DNA of 64,000 bases from Thiothrix nivea DSM 5205 (GCF_000260135.1 NZ_JH651384.1:2297693-2361692); one strand, 5' to 3'. Positions 36,000 through 44,517 are shown, numbered from the stretch's first letter. Notes: a model not told the origin generated them from the letters alone. Made by a program: numbers and translations.

Positions 36000-37220
36000 T
36001 TAAAACTTGCAATGACTGTCGCGCTCATCAAAACCGAGCGTGTCGAGGTTGTTGGTCTGGTGCAGGAAACCTTGCAGCGGCGCGCGTTCCACCACCCAGT
36101 TCTGGGTGGACAGCAGCAGCGGCTGGCGCAGCTGGTGATCCCACGGGCGGAAACTGCTGGCATTACCCTTGGCACCATCCAGCGTTGTGTCGGGCGCTAT
36201 GAGGTAATCCCACACTTTGCCGAAATCGCTGCTGGCGGTTTGCTGTACCGCCGTGGCGATAGCCTTGACCGACATCCATGCGGCCCAGTCGACATCCGCC
36301 ATGTGGCGACCGGCCTGTTTCCCGAAACGCTTTTCCACCTGCGGCGCGCCGTGGCGGCTCCACGCCCAGTTCCAGGCCAGCGCATTCAGGCCGCCAGAAC
36401 CCACTACCGGGCGCGGCAACAGTGTTTGGTAAGGCGCATTGCGGGCAAATTCCCCGTCACTGTCAGCGATATACACCACGTCGTAATCGCCGCCGCTCAA
36501 CAAGGCGATGTTGTTCTGGTCACGTTCACGCGGGTCGTTGCCGAGCACGAACGGGCGCGTGTCAGTGACTTCCAGCCCATAGCGTTTGGCGGAACGGGCG
36601 AAAGCGGCGCTCAGCAATTTGTCTGCGGGCGCTGGCCCTTCCAGCACCAGCACCGCCTTCCACTTGTGCGCAACCAAATATTGCACCAACCCGTCGGCTT
36701 GCATGGCGTGGTTGGGCAAGGTGTGGAAGACGTTGGACTGACACTGTTCCTGCCGCAGGCTGTCGTCAGGCGCGGAGATGTTGAAAAAGATCAGGTCTTT
36801 GCCCTTGAAGGCCGCCGCCACTTCACCCAACATCGGTGCGGCGAGGTCGGTCAGGATGAACTGCACGCCTTCCCCCTGTAAGGTTTCCACCTGTTTGATC
36901 AGGTCGGCGGGAGTTGCGCCTTCTGCTTTTTGCAGCGCGAAGCTGACGCCTGCGGGCTGGCCGTGGAACTTGCTATCCTTCAGCGCCATTTCCGCCCCGG
37001 CATAGGGGCGGCCTAGCGGCTGGCCGAGGAATTGCGCGGCCATGCGCTGCTTGTCGTAGCGCTTGTCGTCAGTTTGTTCCAGATAAGCAATGGTGAATGT
37101 TTTCAGTTCCTGAGTGGAAACAGACACCTGCACAGTGGATGCTGGGGAGGCATCATCCGCCCATGCAGGGCTGCAAGCGGTCAGGCAGAGCAACAAAGCG
37201 GCATGGAAGCTGCGGCGCAT
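36000..37220 (-). CDS. ABC substrate-binding protein of the PQQ alcohol dehydrogenase system
   Basis: 406 residues with a signal peptide (MRRSFHAALLLCLTACSPAWA). The fold is the type 1 periplasmic binding protein of the branched-chain amino acid kind (FTIAYLEQTDDKRYDKQRM, FILTDLAAPMLGEVAAAFK, KAVLVLEGPAPADK). The family occurs with ABC-2 permeases in alcohol loci rather than with Liv permeases. It probably senses or binds a compound linked to the exporter encoded at 42330 and 47818. Sits 15 bp after the beta-propeller gene. Confidence 0.82.
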   Translation of the reverse strand: MRRSFHAALLLCLTACSPAWADDASPASTVQVSVSTQELKTFTIAYLEQTDDKRYDKQRMAAQFLGQPLGRPYAGAEMALKDSKFHGQPAGVSFALQKAEGATPADLIKQVETLQGEGVQFILTDLAAPMLGEVAAAFKGKDLIFFNISAPDDSLRQEQCQSNVFHTLPNHAMQADGLVQYLVAHKWKAVLVLEGPAPADKLLSAAFARSAKRYGLEVTDTRPFVLGNDPRERDQNNIALLSGGDYDVVYIADSDGEFARNAPYQTLLPRPVVGSGGLNALAWNWAWSRHGAPQVEKRFGKQAGRHMADVDWAAWMSVKAIATAVQQTASSDFGKVWDYLIAPDTTLDGAKGNASSFRPWDHQLRQPLLLSTQNWVVERAPLQGFLHQTNNLDTLGFDERDSHCKF

Positions 37221-37235
37221 GGTTTGCCCTCCTGT

Positions 37236-38216
37236 TTAATCATCGACCACAATCATGTACGGCACACGCCCCACCGGTACGGATTTGATGACCTTGTGGT
37301 CGGCTGTCTGCACGATGGAGATGTCATCACTGAGGCCATTGGCGACGAACAGGGTGGATTCATCCCTGGTCAGCGCCACGTTCCAGGGTCGGTTGCCGAC
37401 CAAGATATAGTCTTTGACTGCGCGGGAAGGCACATCGACCACCGCGACCCGGTTGGCGCGCCCCAAGGTGATGTAGGCGGTGTTGCCATCCCTGGTCATG
37501 GCCATCCCGACGGGGGTAATGTCTTCCTTGCGGAAACCTTCCGGCGCGAAGGTGATTGTTTCCTTCACCGTATTGGTGGCTACGTCGATGATGCTGGCGG
37601 AAGCGTCCAGTTCACTCGTGACCCACAGATCTTTGCCATCGGGTGCTAGTACCAAACGGCGCGGGCGTTCGCCGACCACGATGCTGGCTTTTAACTCATT
37701 GGTGGGAATATCGACCACATGCACGCTGTTGGCGGATTCGGAGGTGACGTAAGCGGTGTTGCCATCGGGGCTGACCAGCACGCCTTCCGGCTCGCCGCCG
37801 ACCTCAACCGTTTGGGTTAGCTGCTGCTCGGCCAGATCGATCGTGCCCAACAGGCTGTCGTCTTCCAGCGAGATGTACAGGGTCTTGCCGTCGGGGCTAA
37901 GGTCGAAGGCTTCCGGGTCGTCAATGCCCTTGATCCGCTCTACGTCTTCCAGCTTGGCCACGTCGATGACGTCGACGCTCTCGCCATCGCCGCACGCCAC
38001 GTACAGCAGGGAATGGTCAGGGCTGAACTGGATGTGGCGCGGGCGTTCAGCGGTTGGGATGTCCTTCACTTTTTCAAAGGTCTTGCCGTCCAGCACGGCA
38101 ACGACATCATCGTCCTCGCTGCTGATGAAGATGTAGCCGGTATCTTTGCCGAAAACGGGGCTGGCGGCCAGCAGGCTGAACGCTAGCCAATACATGGCGG
38201 GGAGCTGGGGTTTCAT
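37236..38216 (-). CDS. PQQ-dependent catabolism-associated beta-propeller protein (YVTN repeats)
   Basis: 326 residues. A signal peptide is followed by repeated units such as RPRHIQFSPDHSLLYVACGD, PEGVLVSPDGNTAYVTSESA and RPWNVALTRDESTLFVANGL, giving about seven blades of the YVTN type. It is a periplasmic protein that always appears near quinoprotein alcohol systems, with unknown role. It is the first gene of a minus-strand operon with the regulon motif 49 bp upstream. Confidence 0.87.
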   Translation of the reverse strand: MKPQLPAMYWLAFSLLAASPVFGKDTGYIFISSEDDDVVAVLDGKTFEKVKDIPTAERPRHIQFSPDHSLLYVACGDGESVDVIDVAKLEDVERIKGIDDPEAFDLSPDGKTLYISLEDDSLLGTIDLAEQQLTQTVEVGGEPEGVLVSPDGNTAYVTSESANSVHVVDIPTNELKASIVVGERPRRLVLAPDGKDLWVTSELDASASIIDVATNTVKETITFAPEGFRKEDITPVGMAMTRDGNTAYITLGRANRVAVVDVPSRAVKDYILVGNRPWNVALTRDESTLFVANGLSDDISIVQTADHKVIKSVPVGRVPYMIVVDD

Positions 38217-38264
38217 GATCTCCTCCTTTCAATGAAACGCTTCGCGGCAAGATAGCGGTAAACG

Positions 38265-38281
38265 GGTTGGAAAAAGGTTGG
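38265..38281 (-). promoter_or_regulatory. Regulon motif copy 8
   Basis: Minus strand CCAACC-TTTTT-CCAACC. TATCTT (complement of 38249-38254) begins 10 bp after the second half-site. It drives the beta-propeller operon. Confidence 0.87.
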
Positions 38282-38282
38282 G

Positions 38283-38990
38283 TTAATCGTCGAATTCCAC
38301 CAGTTCCAGCGTCATCTTGCCGCCCTTGTACACATCCGTGTCCAGCGGCTCCTCGCGCTCCAGCCTGACCAGGCCGACGCCGGGGGCGTACCACTCGCGG
38401 GTGGTGACATGAACCTGCGAATCGCCCTTGCGCGGGTCGGCGTACAAGGTCAGTTCCGCCTGGCCTTCGACCAGCAGGCAGTGGCTGAAACGACCGGCGG
38501 GTACTTCCACCTGTTCATCTACCCCCACCAGCGTGTAGGTCATGGGAAAACGCAGCCCCGAGGCGTACAGGTTGTGCCCGCCCTCGTACACCCGCTCGAT
38601 CAGGTAAGGCATGGTGACGGATGACCAGGTTTTGCCCTTCGATTGCGCGGCAGGCAGCGGCAACACCATACGCGGCGTTGGGTCTGGCTGGGGTTGCAGT
38701 TCAACTGCCGAGCGTTTGGCGATACGGTACAGGCCATCGGTCTGGCGGGCAATGTAGTAATCCGTGCCATCGCTGGTCTGGCGCACACTGGCAGTTGCGC
38801 CCTTGAAGGTTTGTTCGCCCAGATTGCGGATCAGCAGTCCACGGCTGGCGGAACGGTGCGGCTGCTCAATCCTGACCTGATATTCCCAGCGCAAACCTGC
38901 TTGCAGCGGGAAATGGTCATCGGCGGCGGGTTTGTGGCCGCAGGCGTACAACAGCGGCAGGCAGAGCAGGGTGAAGATAAGGCGTTGCAT
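38283..38990 (-). CDS. Lipoprotein of the ExbB/ExbD-like operon
   Basis: 235 residues. MQRLIFTLLCLPLLYACGHK has a lipobox (LLYAC). The body has repeated beta-type text (LQAGLRWEYQVRI, FPMTYTLVGVDEQVEVPAGRF, REWYAPGVGLVRLERE), similar to periplasmic proteins with a DUF3108-like fold. It is the last gene of a four-gene operon (40767-38283), one base after its neighbour. The family is not firmly recognised; a periplasmic partner of the proton-channel pair is inferred from position. Confidence 0.6.
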   Translation of the reverse strand: MQRLIFTLLCLPLLYACGHKPAADDHFPLQAGLRWEYQVRIEQPHRSASRGLLIRNLGEQTFKGATASVRQTSDGTDYYIARQTDGLYRIAKRSAVELQPQPDPTPRMVLPLPAAQSKGKTWSSVTMPYLIERVYEGGHNLYASGLRFPMTYTLVGVDEQVEVPAGRFSHCLLVEGQAELTLYADPRKGDSQVHVTTREWYAPGVGLVRLEREEPLDTDVYKGGKMTLELVEFDD

Positions 38991-38991
38991 C

Positions 38992-39510
38992 TTACTTCTC
39001 CGGTAAGGCCGGGTCGGGCAGGTTGCTGAACTTGAGTTTGTCATGCACTTCGCCCAACTGCCGCACGTTGACGGGCGCGCCATCCCGTGCCGCCTTGTTA
39101 CCCTCTTTCGTGCCAATCTGCACGTTGCCATTACGTTGGTTGCGCAGGGCATCTTCCAGCGCGGAATGCACCTCGCGGTCGTAGGGGAGTTCATACGCCC
39201 GTGGTTCATCCGCCGGTTTGTTGCCTTGCAGGCTGGAAGCCCACACGAATATCCGCCCGCTCGTGCCTGCTTCCTGATCCGGCTCCTCAATCACTGAAGC
39301 GTGCAGCAGGAACTTGTCCGGCAGCTCCACCCGGCTCGGCCAGCCCTGTACCTGTTTCCAGCCCTGATAGCTGACGAGGTAAAAACTGCCTGCCAGTACG
39401 ATCAGCCCCAGCTTCAGCAGCCAGTGCAAGCGCCCGTGTGTCACCACCAGCACCAGCATCGCCAGCAGGAAAATGTAGGCCAACACCAGCAATGTCAGCA
39501 TTTCGGTCAT
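38992..39510 (-). CDS. Inner-membrane protein of the ExbB/ExbD-like operon
   Basis: 172 residues. Two membrane helices at the N-terminus (MLTLLVLAYIFLLAMLVLVV and WLLKLGLIVLAGSFYLVSY) are followed by a soluble domain (LLHASVIEEPDQ... AYELPYDREVHSALEDALR), probably periplasmic. The start overlaps the end of the ExbD-like gene by 4 bp. Conserved companion of MotA/ExbB-type genes in my judgement, but the family has no known function. Confidence 0.6.
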   Translation of the reverse strand: MTEMLTLLVLAYIFLLAMLVLVVTHGRLHWLLKLGLIVLAGSFYLVSYQGWKQVQGWPSRVELPDKFLLHASVIEEPDQEAGTSGRIFVWASSLQGNKPADEPRAYELPYDREVHSALEDALRNQRNGNVQIGTKEGNKAARDGAPVNVRQLGEVHDKLKFSNLPDPALPEK

Positions 39511-40115
39511 AGTTTTCCTCCCAGCACGATGGATTTTTGTAGGGTGTTGATGTGGGTAACTTTGCCGTTGGGGGCGATGGTGAAACGCACGGCGGTGCGT
39601 TCCTCGCCTGCGCGTTCCAGCGTGAGGGTGGCGTAGTGCAATACCTTCAGCACCGGGTTCACTTCCGCCACGTACACCGTGACCGGCACGGCGCGTAGGG
39701 TCTGGCTGCGGTAGTAATGCGCATTGACGGTGTATTCGCCGGGCGGGCGCCCGCGAATGGTGACGACTTCCTGATTGAGCGGGTTGATGATTTCCTTGCC
39801 GTCGATCAGTTGCATGTCGTTGACCAAACCACGGTCGTCGCGGTCGAGGTGCATCAGGCCATCCTGCGGGCGTTTGAACCATACCAGTTTGCCATCCGAG
39901 CCTTCCACCCAGGTGTCGATGTCGTCGGGGCTGTTGTCCGGCCAGCTGACCGTGACCATGAATTCGGCCTTGGGGTCTATGATGCCGCTTTTGGCTGGCG
40001 GGTGCATCAGCAACAAGGTAATGAGGAACAGGAAGGCAAACGTCAGCAGGGCATTGAACAGCAGGTCGGTAAACGGGTCGACATCGAAACTGCCCCGTCG
40101 TTTAAACAGCGCCAT
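39507..40115 (-). CDS. ExbD/TolR-like proton-channel subunit with large periplasmic domain
   Basis: 202 residues. DVDPFTDLLFNALLTFAFLF aligns with the ExbD/TolR helix: Asp17 occupies the position of the proton-carrying Asp (ExbD: PFIDVMLVLL). The 160-residue periplasmic part differs from ExbD and contains DIDTWVEGSDGKL and MHLDRDDRGLVND, acidic clusters that could bind a divalent or trivalent cation, then VTIRGRPPGEYTVNAHYY. The start lies 14 bp inside the ExbB-like gene end. It probably couples proton flow to a periplasmic task in this regulon. Confidence 0.7.
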   Translation of the reverse strand: MALFKRRGSFDVDPFTDLLFNALLTFAFLFLITLLLMHPPAKSGIIDPKAEFMVTVSWPDNSPDDIDTWVEGSDGKLVWFKRPQDGLMHLDRDDRGLVNDMQLIDGKEIINPLNQEVVTIRGRPPGEYTVNAHYYRSQTLRAVPVTVYVAEVNPVLKVLHYATLTLERAGEERTAVRFTIAPNGKVTHINTLQKSIVLGGKL

Positions 40116-40767
40116 GCGTTACCCCGGCCAGCAGTTTGCTCTCGCTGGCGTGCACCGCCTCGACCACCAGTTTGTCAGCGGTGCGATCCAGCAGCAGGTA
40201 TTGCAGCCCCAGTAACATGCTGCCGACCAACCCGATGATGGTGGTGTTGAGGGCAATTTTCATGCCCTGCGTCATTTGCTGCATCAGGGTTTGCACCTGC
40301 TCAATATCGAGCGATTCCAGACGCCCCATCGAACCCAGCATAATGACGAAGCCAACCACGGTTCCCAGCAGCCCCAGCTTGATCATCAACCCCGTGATGA
40401 ACCAGCCGACCTGGTGCTGGCCGTGCAGTTGCTCGCTCAGCAGTTCCGCCATCAACTGCTTTTCGTGCACATTGGGGATGGCCCGCAATTCGCGCAGGTA
40501 ACGGTTCATCAATACGCCATCATCCGCCCTTTTACCCTCTACCCAGGCATGTAGTGCATGGGTCTGGTACGACAGGAACAAGCTGCGGTAGCCGCAATGC
40601 AGGCAGCTCAGCAGGAACAGCAGCACCATCAGCGGCGACAGCCAGGTGTTGTCGGTGGCGAACATGAACCGCAATATGCCGTTGTCCCACAGCAACACCA
40701 GACCCACGGCCAGCAGACCGGCGAACCACAGCCAGTGCAGGCACAACAGCCAGGGGGTTTTGTTCAT
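40102..40767 (-). CDS. MotA/TolQ/ExbB proton channel family protein
   Basis: 221 residues with four membrane helices. The C-terminal pair has the family signature: KLGLLGTVVGFVIMLGSM and MKIALNTTIIGLVGSMLLGL. With the ExbD-like product it should form a 5:2-type proton-driven complex in the inner membrane. No TonB, TolA or OmpA-like partner is seen. First gene of a four-gene operon with the regulon motif 92 bp upstream. Start ATG 40767 preceded by GGGAGGGCAAG. Confidence 0.8.
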   Translation of the reverse strand: MNKTPWLLCLHWLWFAGLLAVGLVLLWDNGILRFMFATDNTWLSPLMVLLFLLSCLHCGYRSLFLSYQTHALHAWVEGKRADDGVLMNRYLRELRAIPNVHEKQLMAELLSEQLHGQHQVGWFITGLMIKLGLLGTVVGFVIMLGSMGRLESLDIEQVQTLMQQMTQGMKIALNTTIIGLVGSMLLGLQYLLLDRTADKLVVEAVHASESKLLAGVTHGAV

Positions 40768-40803
40768 GTGCTTGCCCTCCCGCAGGGTGAATAACCAGCC
40801 GTA

Positions 40804-40835
40804 GGGGTGCACCCCTGTGTGCGCCCAATTTGGGC
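40804..40835. promoter_or_regulatory. Two short palindromes in the leader of the ExbB-like operon
   Basis: GGGGTGCACCCC (40804-40815) and GCCCAATTTGGGC (40823-40835) are perfect palindromes between the regulon motif and the start codon. They may be an operator for another regulator or leader hairpins. Confidence 0.5.
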
Positions 40836-40858
40836 ATATACCAGTTTCACCCAGCTGG

Positions 40859-40875
40859 GGTTGGCGAAAGGTTGG
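40859..40875 (-). promoter_or_regulatory. Regulon motif copy 9
   Basis: Minus strand CCAACC-TTTCG-CCAACC, upstream of the ExbB-like operon. No clear -10 at the usual 9-10 bp; GTATAT lies further down. Confidence 0.78.
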
Positions 40876-40919
40876 TGACTGATGCCCTGTCCATTCGCGC
40901 CCAATTAACGTAAGATTTA

Positions 40920-40943
40920 TTACTGTAACAATTATTACGGTAA
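40920..40943. promoter_or_regulatory. Two TTACNGTAA palindromes before ATPase gene
   Basis: TTACTGTAA (40920-40928) and TTACGGTAA (40935-40943) are 15 bp apart centre to centre. The second ends 6 bp before the ATG of the ATPase gene, where a ribosome binding site would be expected and none is seen. They look like operators. Confidence 0.6.
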
Positions 40944-40949
40944 TCAGAA

Positions 40950-42257
40950 ATGAAGTTCTACAACCGTGACAGCGAACAACAGCAACTGCGTTTGTGGTCG
41001 CAACAGGCAGCGGAAGGCCAGTCCAGCCTGACCCTGATGGTCGGGCGGCGGCGTGTCGGCAAAACCGGCTTGCTGGCGCACACCTATCAGGATTCAGCAC
41101 TCTATCTGTTCATTTCACGCAAATCTGAGCCACTGCTGTGCGAGGAATTCACCGAACAAATCCGCGCCCAGTTAAACCTGCCAATTTTTGGTCAGCCCCG
41201 CAGCTTGCGCGAGGTGCTGGAAATCCTGTTCCAATATGCGCAAAGCCAGCCGCTGACCCTCATTCTGGATGAATTCCAGGACATTGCGCGGGTGAATCCG
41301 GCGGTGTTTTCCGAACTGCAAAACCTGTGGGATCGGTACCGGGCGCGTTGCAAGCTGCACCTGATTTGCTGCGGCTCGCTGTATTCGCTGATGACCCGGC
41401 TGTTCCAGGACAGCAAGGAACCGCTGTTCGGGCGGGCTGATCACCGCATTAACCTGCAACCGCTCAAACCTGCCTACATTGCCGAGTTGTTGCGCGACAG
41501 CGGGCGTTACAGCGCGGCCAGCCTGCTGACGTGGTACACCATCAGCGGCGGCGTGCCCAAATACCTCGAATGGCTGGTGAACACCGACCCGCAGCAGAAT
41601 CTGTGGGCAAGCCTGATCAACGAATTCAGCCTGGTGATTGAAGAAGGCCGTTACCGGCTGGCGGAAGAGTTTGGCGCGGAACAAAGCACCTATTTTTCCA
41701 TCCTCGCCACCCTGGCCAGCGGCAAGACCAGCCGCAGCGAAATCGAGTCGGTGCTGGAAACCTCCATCGGCCCCTACCTGAAACGCCTGGAGGAAGATTT
41801 CGACATTATCCAGCGTATCACGCCCGTATTCGCCACGCCCAATAGCCGTCAGGTCAAATACCGCATACAGGATGCGTTCCTGAGCTTCTGGTTCCGCTTT
41901 ATCTACCGTTACCGCAGCGCGGTGGAAATCGAAAACTTTGCCTTTATCTGTCAGGCAATCACGCGGGATTTCGCCACTTACAGCAGGACATGGCTGGAAC
42001 AGCTGTTCCGCGCACAGCTCGCCGCCAGCGGTGAGTACAACCTGATCGGCAGTTATTGGGAGGCAGGCAATAAAAATGAAATCGACATCGTGGCGGTGAA
42101 TGATTTCAGCAAAACCGCCCTGATTGCCGAGGTGAAACGCAACCCGGACAACCTGCGCCTCAGCCATCTCAAAACCAAGGCGCAACGGTTGGAACAGCGG
42201 CTTGCTGGCTACGACATCACCTTCTGTGGCTTTTCGCTGCACGATCTGGCGGTTTGA
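40950..42257 (+). CDS. P-loop ATPase with C-terminal DUF234-type nuclease fold
   Basis: 435 residues. Walker A VGRRRVGKTGLL is near residues 31-42; LTLILDEFQDIAR is Walker B. A winged-helix-like middle (SGKTSRSEIESVLETSIGPYLKRLEED) precedes a PD-(D/E)XK-like end (NEIDIVAVN... ALIAEVKRN). It matches archaeal-type ATPases with DUF234. Solitary gene between two PQQ regulon operons; its stop codon abuts the regulon motif of the permease gene. Function unknown. Confidence 0.87.
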   Translation: MKFYNRDSEQQQLRLWSQQAAEGQSSLTLMVGRRRVGKTGLLAHTYQDSALYLFISRKSEPLLCEEFTEQIRAQLNLPIFGQPRSLREVLEILFQYAQSQPLTLILDEFQDIARVNPAVFSELQNLWDRYRARCKLHLICCGSLYSLMTRLFQDSKEPLFGRADHRINLQPLKPAYIAELLRDSGRYSAASLLTWYTISGGVPKYLEWLVNTDPQQNLWASLINEFSLVIEEGRYRLAEEFGAEQSTYFSILATLASGKTSRSEIESVLETSIGPYLKRLEEDFDIIQRITPVFATPNSRQVKYRIQDAFLSFWFRFIYRYRSAVEIENFAFICQAITRDFATYSRTWLEQLFRAQLAASGEYNLIGSYWEAGNKNEIDIVAVNDFSKTALIAEVKRNPDNLRLSHLKTKAQRLEQRLAGYDITFCGFSLHDLAV

Positions 42258-42274
42258 GGTTGGTAAAAGGTGGG
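42258..42274 (-). promoter_or_regulatory. Regulon motif copy 10
   Basis: Minus strand CCCACC-TTTTA-CCAACC, but placed upstream of a plus-strand gene (permease, ATG 42330), so it is reversed relative to the gene. Bases to the right resemble those after copy 11. Confidence 0.75.
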
Positions 42275-42329
42275 TGGCGTAACCACGCCATTTCCAGTAT
42301 CAAGTATGAAAACCATCGGGAGGAGGTTC

Positions 42330-43133
42330 ATGGCCACACGGCATCTGCCCGCTTTGCTGGCGATCTGTCAGCGTGAAACCGTCAAATTCCTGCATCAGCG
42401 TGGACGCTTGCTGTCGGCACTGGTACGTCCGGCTTTGTGGCTGATCGTATTCGCCGCCGGTTTCCAGAACATTTTCGGCGTGTCGATCATCCCGCCTTAC
42501 GACACCTACATCGAATATCAGGTCTACGTCGTGCCCGGCTTGTTGGGGATGGTGCTGCTGTTCAACGGGATGCAGTCTTCGCTGGCGATGGTGTATGACC
42601 GCGAAATGGGGCTGATGCGGCTGTTGCTGATTGCGCCGCAACCGCGCTGGTTTTTGCTGTTCAGCAAGCTGGTGGCGGGGACTGTGCTGTCGGTATTACA
42701 GGCTTACGCCTTCCTTGCCCTGTGCGCCGTATTCAAGGTCGATATTCCGTGGGCGGGCTGGCTGTACGCCTTGCCCGCGCTGGTGCTGGGCGGGTTAATG
42801 CTGGGCGCGTTGGGGCTGCTGTTGTCAGTTTCCATCCGCCAGCTGGAAAATTTCGCCGGGACGATGAATTTTGTCATTTTTCCCATGTTCTTTATTTCCA
42901 CCGCCTTGTATCCATTATGGAAATTGCAGGAGTCGGGCGCGACCATCGTGCATCTGCTGGCGACCTACAACCCGTTCACGCATGTGGTGGAAATGACCCG
43001 TTTTGCCCTGTACGGCCAGTTCAACCTCCTCTCTTCGGTGGCCGTACTGGGCGCTTTAATTGTATTTTTCCTGCTGGCGGTGTGGGGGTATGACCCGCAG
43101 CGCGGGTTGGTGAGGAAGGCACGGCAGGCTTGA
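42330..43133 (+). CDS. pedC: ABC-2 type permease of the alcohol locus (PedC-like)
   Basis: 267 residues with six membrane helices, typical of ABC-2 exporter permeases (RPALWLIVFAAGFQNIFGVS, PGLLGMVLLFNGMQSSLAMVYDREMGLMRLLL, FPMFFISTALYPLWKL). The related permeases lie in ped-type alcohol clusters. The matching ATPase gene is not adjacent but at 47818, 4.7 kb downstream, with an ATPase gene and an NMT1-type importer between. GGGAGGAGG precedes the ATG at 42330. Exported substrate unknown. Confidence 0.85.
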   Translation: MATRHLPALLAICQRETVKFLHQRGRLLSALVRPALWLIVFAAGFQNIFGVSIIPPYDTYIEYQVYVVPGLLGMVLLFNGMQSSLAMVYDREMGLMRLLLIAPQPRWFLLFSKLVAGTVLSVLQAYAFLALCAVFKVDIPWAGWLYALPALVLGGLMLGALGLLLSVSIRQLENFAGTMNFVIFPMFFISTALYPLWKLQESGATIVHLLATYNPFTHVVEMTRFALYGQFNLLSSVAVLGALIVFFLLAVWGYDPQRGLVRKARQA

Positions 43134-43142
43134 TCGAATTCA

Positions 43143-43198
43143 TTCCTGATTTTATACAACATGATTCCTGATTCTACGCTAAAATAATCCTGATCCTA
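43143..43198 (+). repeat. Three 12-bp iterons, 22-bp period, before ATPase gene
   Basis: TTCCTGATTTTA (43143), TTCCTGATTCTA (43165) and ATCCTGATCCTA (43187) repeat every 22 bp, two helical turns, ending 17 bp before the ATG at 43216. They look like a binding array for an autoregulator. Confidence 0.7.
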
Positions 43199-43215
43199 CG
43201 AAACAGGTATCCCGC

Positions 43216-44454
43216 ATGGAAAACACGGTTCTGTACCCCAGGTTACTGGTTTCTCGCTTGCAGGAAGCATTGGCAGATACACCGGTGGTATTGGTCGCAG
43301 GCCCGAGGCAAGCAGGAAAAACCACGCTGGTTCGCCATCTGGCGAGCACCGGGATGCGCTATCTGACACTGGACGATAATCTGACACTGTTGGCGGCGCG
43401 GGAAGACCCGGTAGGTTTCATCCGCAACATTGAGCGTGGCGTGATTGATGAAATCCAGCGTGCGCCACAGTTGTTGCTGGCCATCAAAAAAAGCGTGGAC
43501 GAAGACCGCCGACCGGGACGTTTCCTGCTGACAGGTTCGGCCAACCTGATGACTTTGCCGCTGGTGGCCGACTCCCTGGCGGGGCGCATGGAAACCTTGC
43601 CCTTGTACCCCTTTGCCCAATGCGAACGTCAGCATCAGGCGACTTTTTGGCTGGACGCCATTTTTGCTGGCAGGATTCCCGTCGCCTCTAAGCCCATCAT
43701 CGGTGATGCCCTGGTCGAAACGGTTTTACAGGGCGGCTACCCCGAAGCACTTTCGCGCGCCTCCCCACGCCGCCGTCAGGCATGGCATCAACAATACCTT
43801 GACGCCCTTATCCAGCGTGATGTGCAGGAGATAGCCAGCATCGACAAACTGGGGCAGCTCCCCCTGTTCTTGCGGGCATTAGCGGAAATGACGGGGCAAC
43901 TGTGCAACTACAGCCAATTGGGGGCGCAGATGAACATGGATGCCAAAACAGCCAACAAATACATGGGTATTTTTGAGCAGATGTACCTGCTGAAGCGCGT
44001 CCCGGTCTGGGCAGGCAACCGGCTCAAACGCGTCCTCAAGTCCCCCAAGCTACAATTTGTGGACTCCGGTTTGCTGGCTTCGCTACGCGGCCTGACCGGC
44101 GAGGCTTTCAAGCGCGACCGCACCTTGTTTGGCTCCTTGCTGGAAACGTTCGTGTATGCCGAACTGCTTAAGCACACCACATGGGCAGAAGATCATTATC
44201 AAATCCTCTACTACCGGGATGCAGACCAAAACGAGGTGGATTTCATTGTCGAAAACCGGGCGGGCGCGGTAGCAGCAATAGAAGTCAAAGCCTCCGCCAC
44301 CCTGACGGCAAAGGATCTGCGCGGGCTGAAACGGTTTGCGTCCCTGGCTGGCGAATCCCTGCAAGCGGGGATAATCCTGTATGACGGGACAGAGACGCTA
44401 CCAATGGGGGAAAAGCTGTGGGCAGTGCCTGTATCCAGTTTATGGGGTGGCTGA
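43216..44454 (+). CDS. P-loop ATPase, AAA_14/DUF4143 type
   Basis: 412 residues. Walker A AGPRQAGKTTL is near 28-38; GVIDEIQRAPQLL is Walker B-like and FLLTGSANLMTL sensor-like. The C-terminus has the nuclease-fold core (NEVDFIVENRAG, AAIEVKAS). It is distantly related to the gene at 436. It stands between the permease gene and the importer operon, preceded by three iterons. Role unknown. Confidence 0.88.
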   Translation: MENTVLYPRLLVSRLQEALADTPVVLVAGPRQAGKTTLVRHLASTGMRYLTLDDNLTLLAAREDPVGFIRNIERGVIDEIQRAPQLLLAIKKSVDEDRRPGRFLLTGSANLMTLPLVADSLAGRMETLPLYPFAQCERQHQATFWLDAIFAGRIPVASKPIIGDALVETVLQGGYPEALSRASPRRRQAWHQQYLDALIQRDVQEIASIDKLGQLPLFLRALAEMTGQLCNYSQLGAQMNMDAKTANKYMGIFEQMYLLKRVPVWAGNRLKRVLKSPKLQFVDSGLLASLRGLTGEAFKRDRTLFGSLLETFVYAELLKHTTWAEDHYQILYYRDADQNEVDFIVENRAGAVAAIEVKASATLTAKDLRGLKRFASLAGESLQAGIILYDGTETLPMGEKLWAVPVSSLWGG

Positions 44455-44500
44455 TTTAATGGAACGCCCACGCTGGATGGCAAGGCCGCTGTAATCTTCA

Positions 44501-44517
44501 GGTTGGCAAAAGGTGGG
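44501..44517 (-). promoter_or_regulatory. Regulon motif copy 11
   Basis: Minus strand CCCACC-TTTTG-CCAACC upstream of the importer operon (ATG 44580), reversed relative to the genes as in copy 10. The two leaders share further similarity (GGTGGGTGG, TTTCC-GTATCAAG, CATCGGGGAGGAGG). Confidence 0.78.

Noticed and set aside
40904-40913. TTAACGTAAG as a third palindrome of the 40920 set
   Set aside because: It deviates from TTACNGTAA and is off the regular spacing.
43143-43198. CRISPR-like array at the three iterons
   Set aside because: Units are 12 bp with 10-bp spacers and only three copies, far too short for CRISPR; no cas genes.
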